Source of the DNA: an uncultured Phascolarctobacterium sp.
GTDB taxonomy: Bacteria; Bacillota; Negativicutes; Acidaminococcales; Acidaminococcaceae
Assembly: GCA_937906915.1 (NCBI GenBank)
Contig: CALCUU010000009.1
Coordinates: forward strand, 1 to 5,816
Direction of reading: 5' to 3'
Length of the DNA: 5,816 nucleotides
A program made the position numbers and the translations under genes. The notes under the pieces are model-generated. The model was not told the origin of the DNA. It saw nothing but the letters and a program-made list of their open reading frames with translations, and did no database searches. Positions 5,255 to 5,816 of the stretch are shown here, piece by piece (the first letter of the stretch is position 1; every line of letters starts with the position of its first letter).

Positions 5255-5816
5255 TTGAACACTCTGTATTTAGCGGCGATATGTGCCGTTTTACCAGGTT
5301 TAAGACGCAGTACAATTCAACAACTAATTCAAAAATTGGGTGATGCCAAAGCAATCTTTGAAGCAAGCGAAAGCGACCTCCTTGCAACAGGATTGGTAGA
5401 GCCTAAAAATGTCATCCAATTTATTTCCAAACGCAGTTTAAAATTACCAGAGAAAATTGAAAAATTTTGCATGCTCAACAGCGTAAACCTCATCAGCATT
5501 TATGATGAGGCTTATCCAAAGGCTTTGAAGGAAATTCACGACCCACCTTTAGTTTTATACGTGCGTGGGCAAATTCCGGAAGCGCCTTACGCCATAGGCA
5601 TAGTTGGTTCCCGTGAAGCCTCTCACTACGGCTTGAAGGCTGCCAATGTTTTCGCAAGTGGTTTGGCTAGAGAGGGGATACCCATTATCAGCGGTGGTGC
5701 TAAAGGCATTGACACTGCTGCTCACGAGGCAGCGCTCAAGGCTGGAGGAATTACCGTTGCAGTACTTGGCTGTGGTCTTGATATTAACTATCCTGCTGGC
5801 AACCAAAGGTTATTCG
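5255..5816 (+). CDS. dprA: DNA-processing protein DprA (Smf), N-terminal part; 3' end outside window
   Basis: DprA binds incoming single-stranded DNA in the cytoplasm and loads RecA during natural transformation; it is also widespread in bacteria not known to be competent. The frame starts at TTG 5255 and is open to the window end, giving 187 residues of a protein usually 290-380 long. N-terminal helix-hairpin-helix/SAM-like region: VLPGLRRSTIQQLIQKLG at 12-29 onward. The Rossmann-like domain begins near 80 with YDEAYPKAL (83-91) and DPPLVLYVRG (96-105). The family signatures follow: IVGSREASHYG at 116-126, SGGAKGIDTAAH at 146-157, and VLGCGLDINYP at 170-180 with N183. These match the canonical GSRxxSxYG, SGxAxGID and VLGxGLDxxYP motifs. 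No frameshift or missing motif is seen. In many Firmicutes dprA is followed by topA; that cannot be checked here. Confidence 0.95.
   Translation, partial: MNTLYLAAICAVLPGLRRSTIQQLIQKLGDAKAIFEASESDLLATGLVEPKNVIQFISKRSLKLPEKIEKFCMLNSVNLISIYDEAYPKALKEIHDPPLVLYVRGQIPEAPYAIGIVGSREASHYGLKAANVFASGLAREGIPIISGGAKGIDTAAHEAALKAGGITVAVLGCGLDINYPAGNQRLF

Noticed and set aside
1..5816. A dedicated undescribed system such as a defence island, biosynthetic cluster or mobile element
   Set aside because: All substantial genes belong to known housekeeping or metabolic families, each in its own transcription unit. There are no transposase, integrase or toxin genes, long repeats or CRISPR arrays.

Overview
The window looks like chromosomal DNA from an anaerobic, moderately low-GC bacterium of the Bacillota. 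Ribosome-binding sites are strong AGGAGG type, promoters are of the SigA type, TTG starts occur, and intrinsic terminators are compact. An [FeFe]-hydrogenase maturase (hydF) points to a fermentative, hydrogen-metabolising anaerobe. The overall protein style fits Negativicutes or Clostridia; I lean towards Negativicutes, but the sequence alone does not prove it.

Layout from left to right: (1) the 3' end of a + strand M16C (presequence-protease-like) metallopeptidase gene, 1-654; (2) a shared bidirectional terminator at 662-692; (3) hydF on the - strand, 695-1906; (4) a 218-bp divergent intergenic region with a promoter for each neighbour and several inverted repeats; (5) an acetate/succinate transporter gene of the GPR1/FUN34/YaaH family on the + strand, 2125-2745; (6) a 3' UTR with an imperfect hairpin, then a second bidirectional terminator at 2826-2854; (7) a nicotinate phosphoribosyltransferase gene on the - strand, 2878-3933; (8) a short divergent intergenic region whose two predicted promoters overlap at their -10 elements; (9) a GT28/MGDG-synthase-type glycolipid glycosyltransferase on the + strand, 4043-5155; (10) a near-consensus promoter whose -35 contains the stop codon of that gene; (11) the 5' part of dprA, starting at a TTG at 5255 and running off the end of the window.

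The genes are mostly single transcription units arranged as convergent and divergent pairs, so this is not one operon or one dedicated system. A metabolic link is plausible between hydF (hydrogenase H-cluster assembly) and the short-chain carboxylate transporter, which share a regulatory region; this is inference. The remaining genes cover NAD salvage, membrane glycolipid synthesis and DNA uptake/recombination. I see no RNA genes, mobile elements, CRISPR arrays, phage genes or convincing undescribed system. The most interesting material is regulatory: the dyad-rich hydF/transporter intergenic region and the two unusual promoter arrangements further right.
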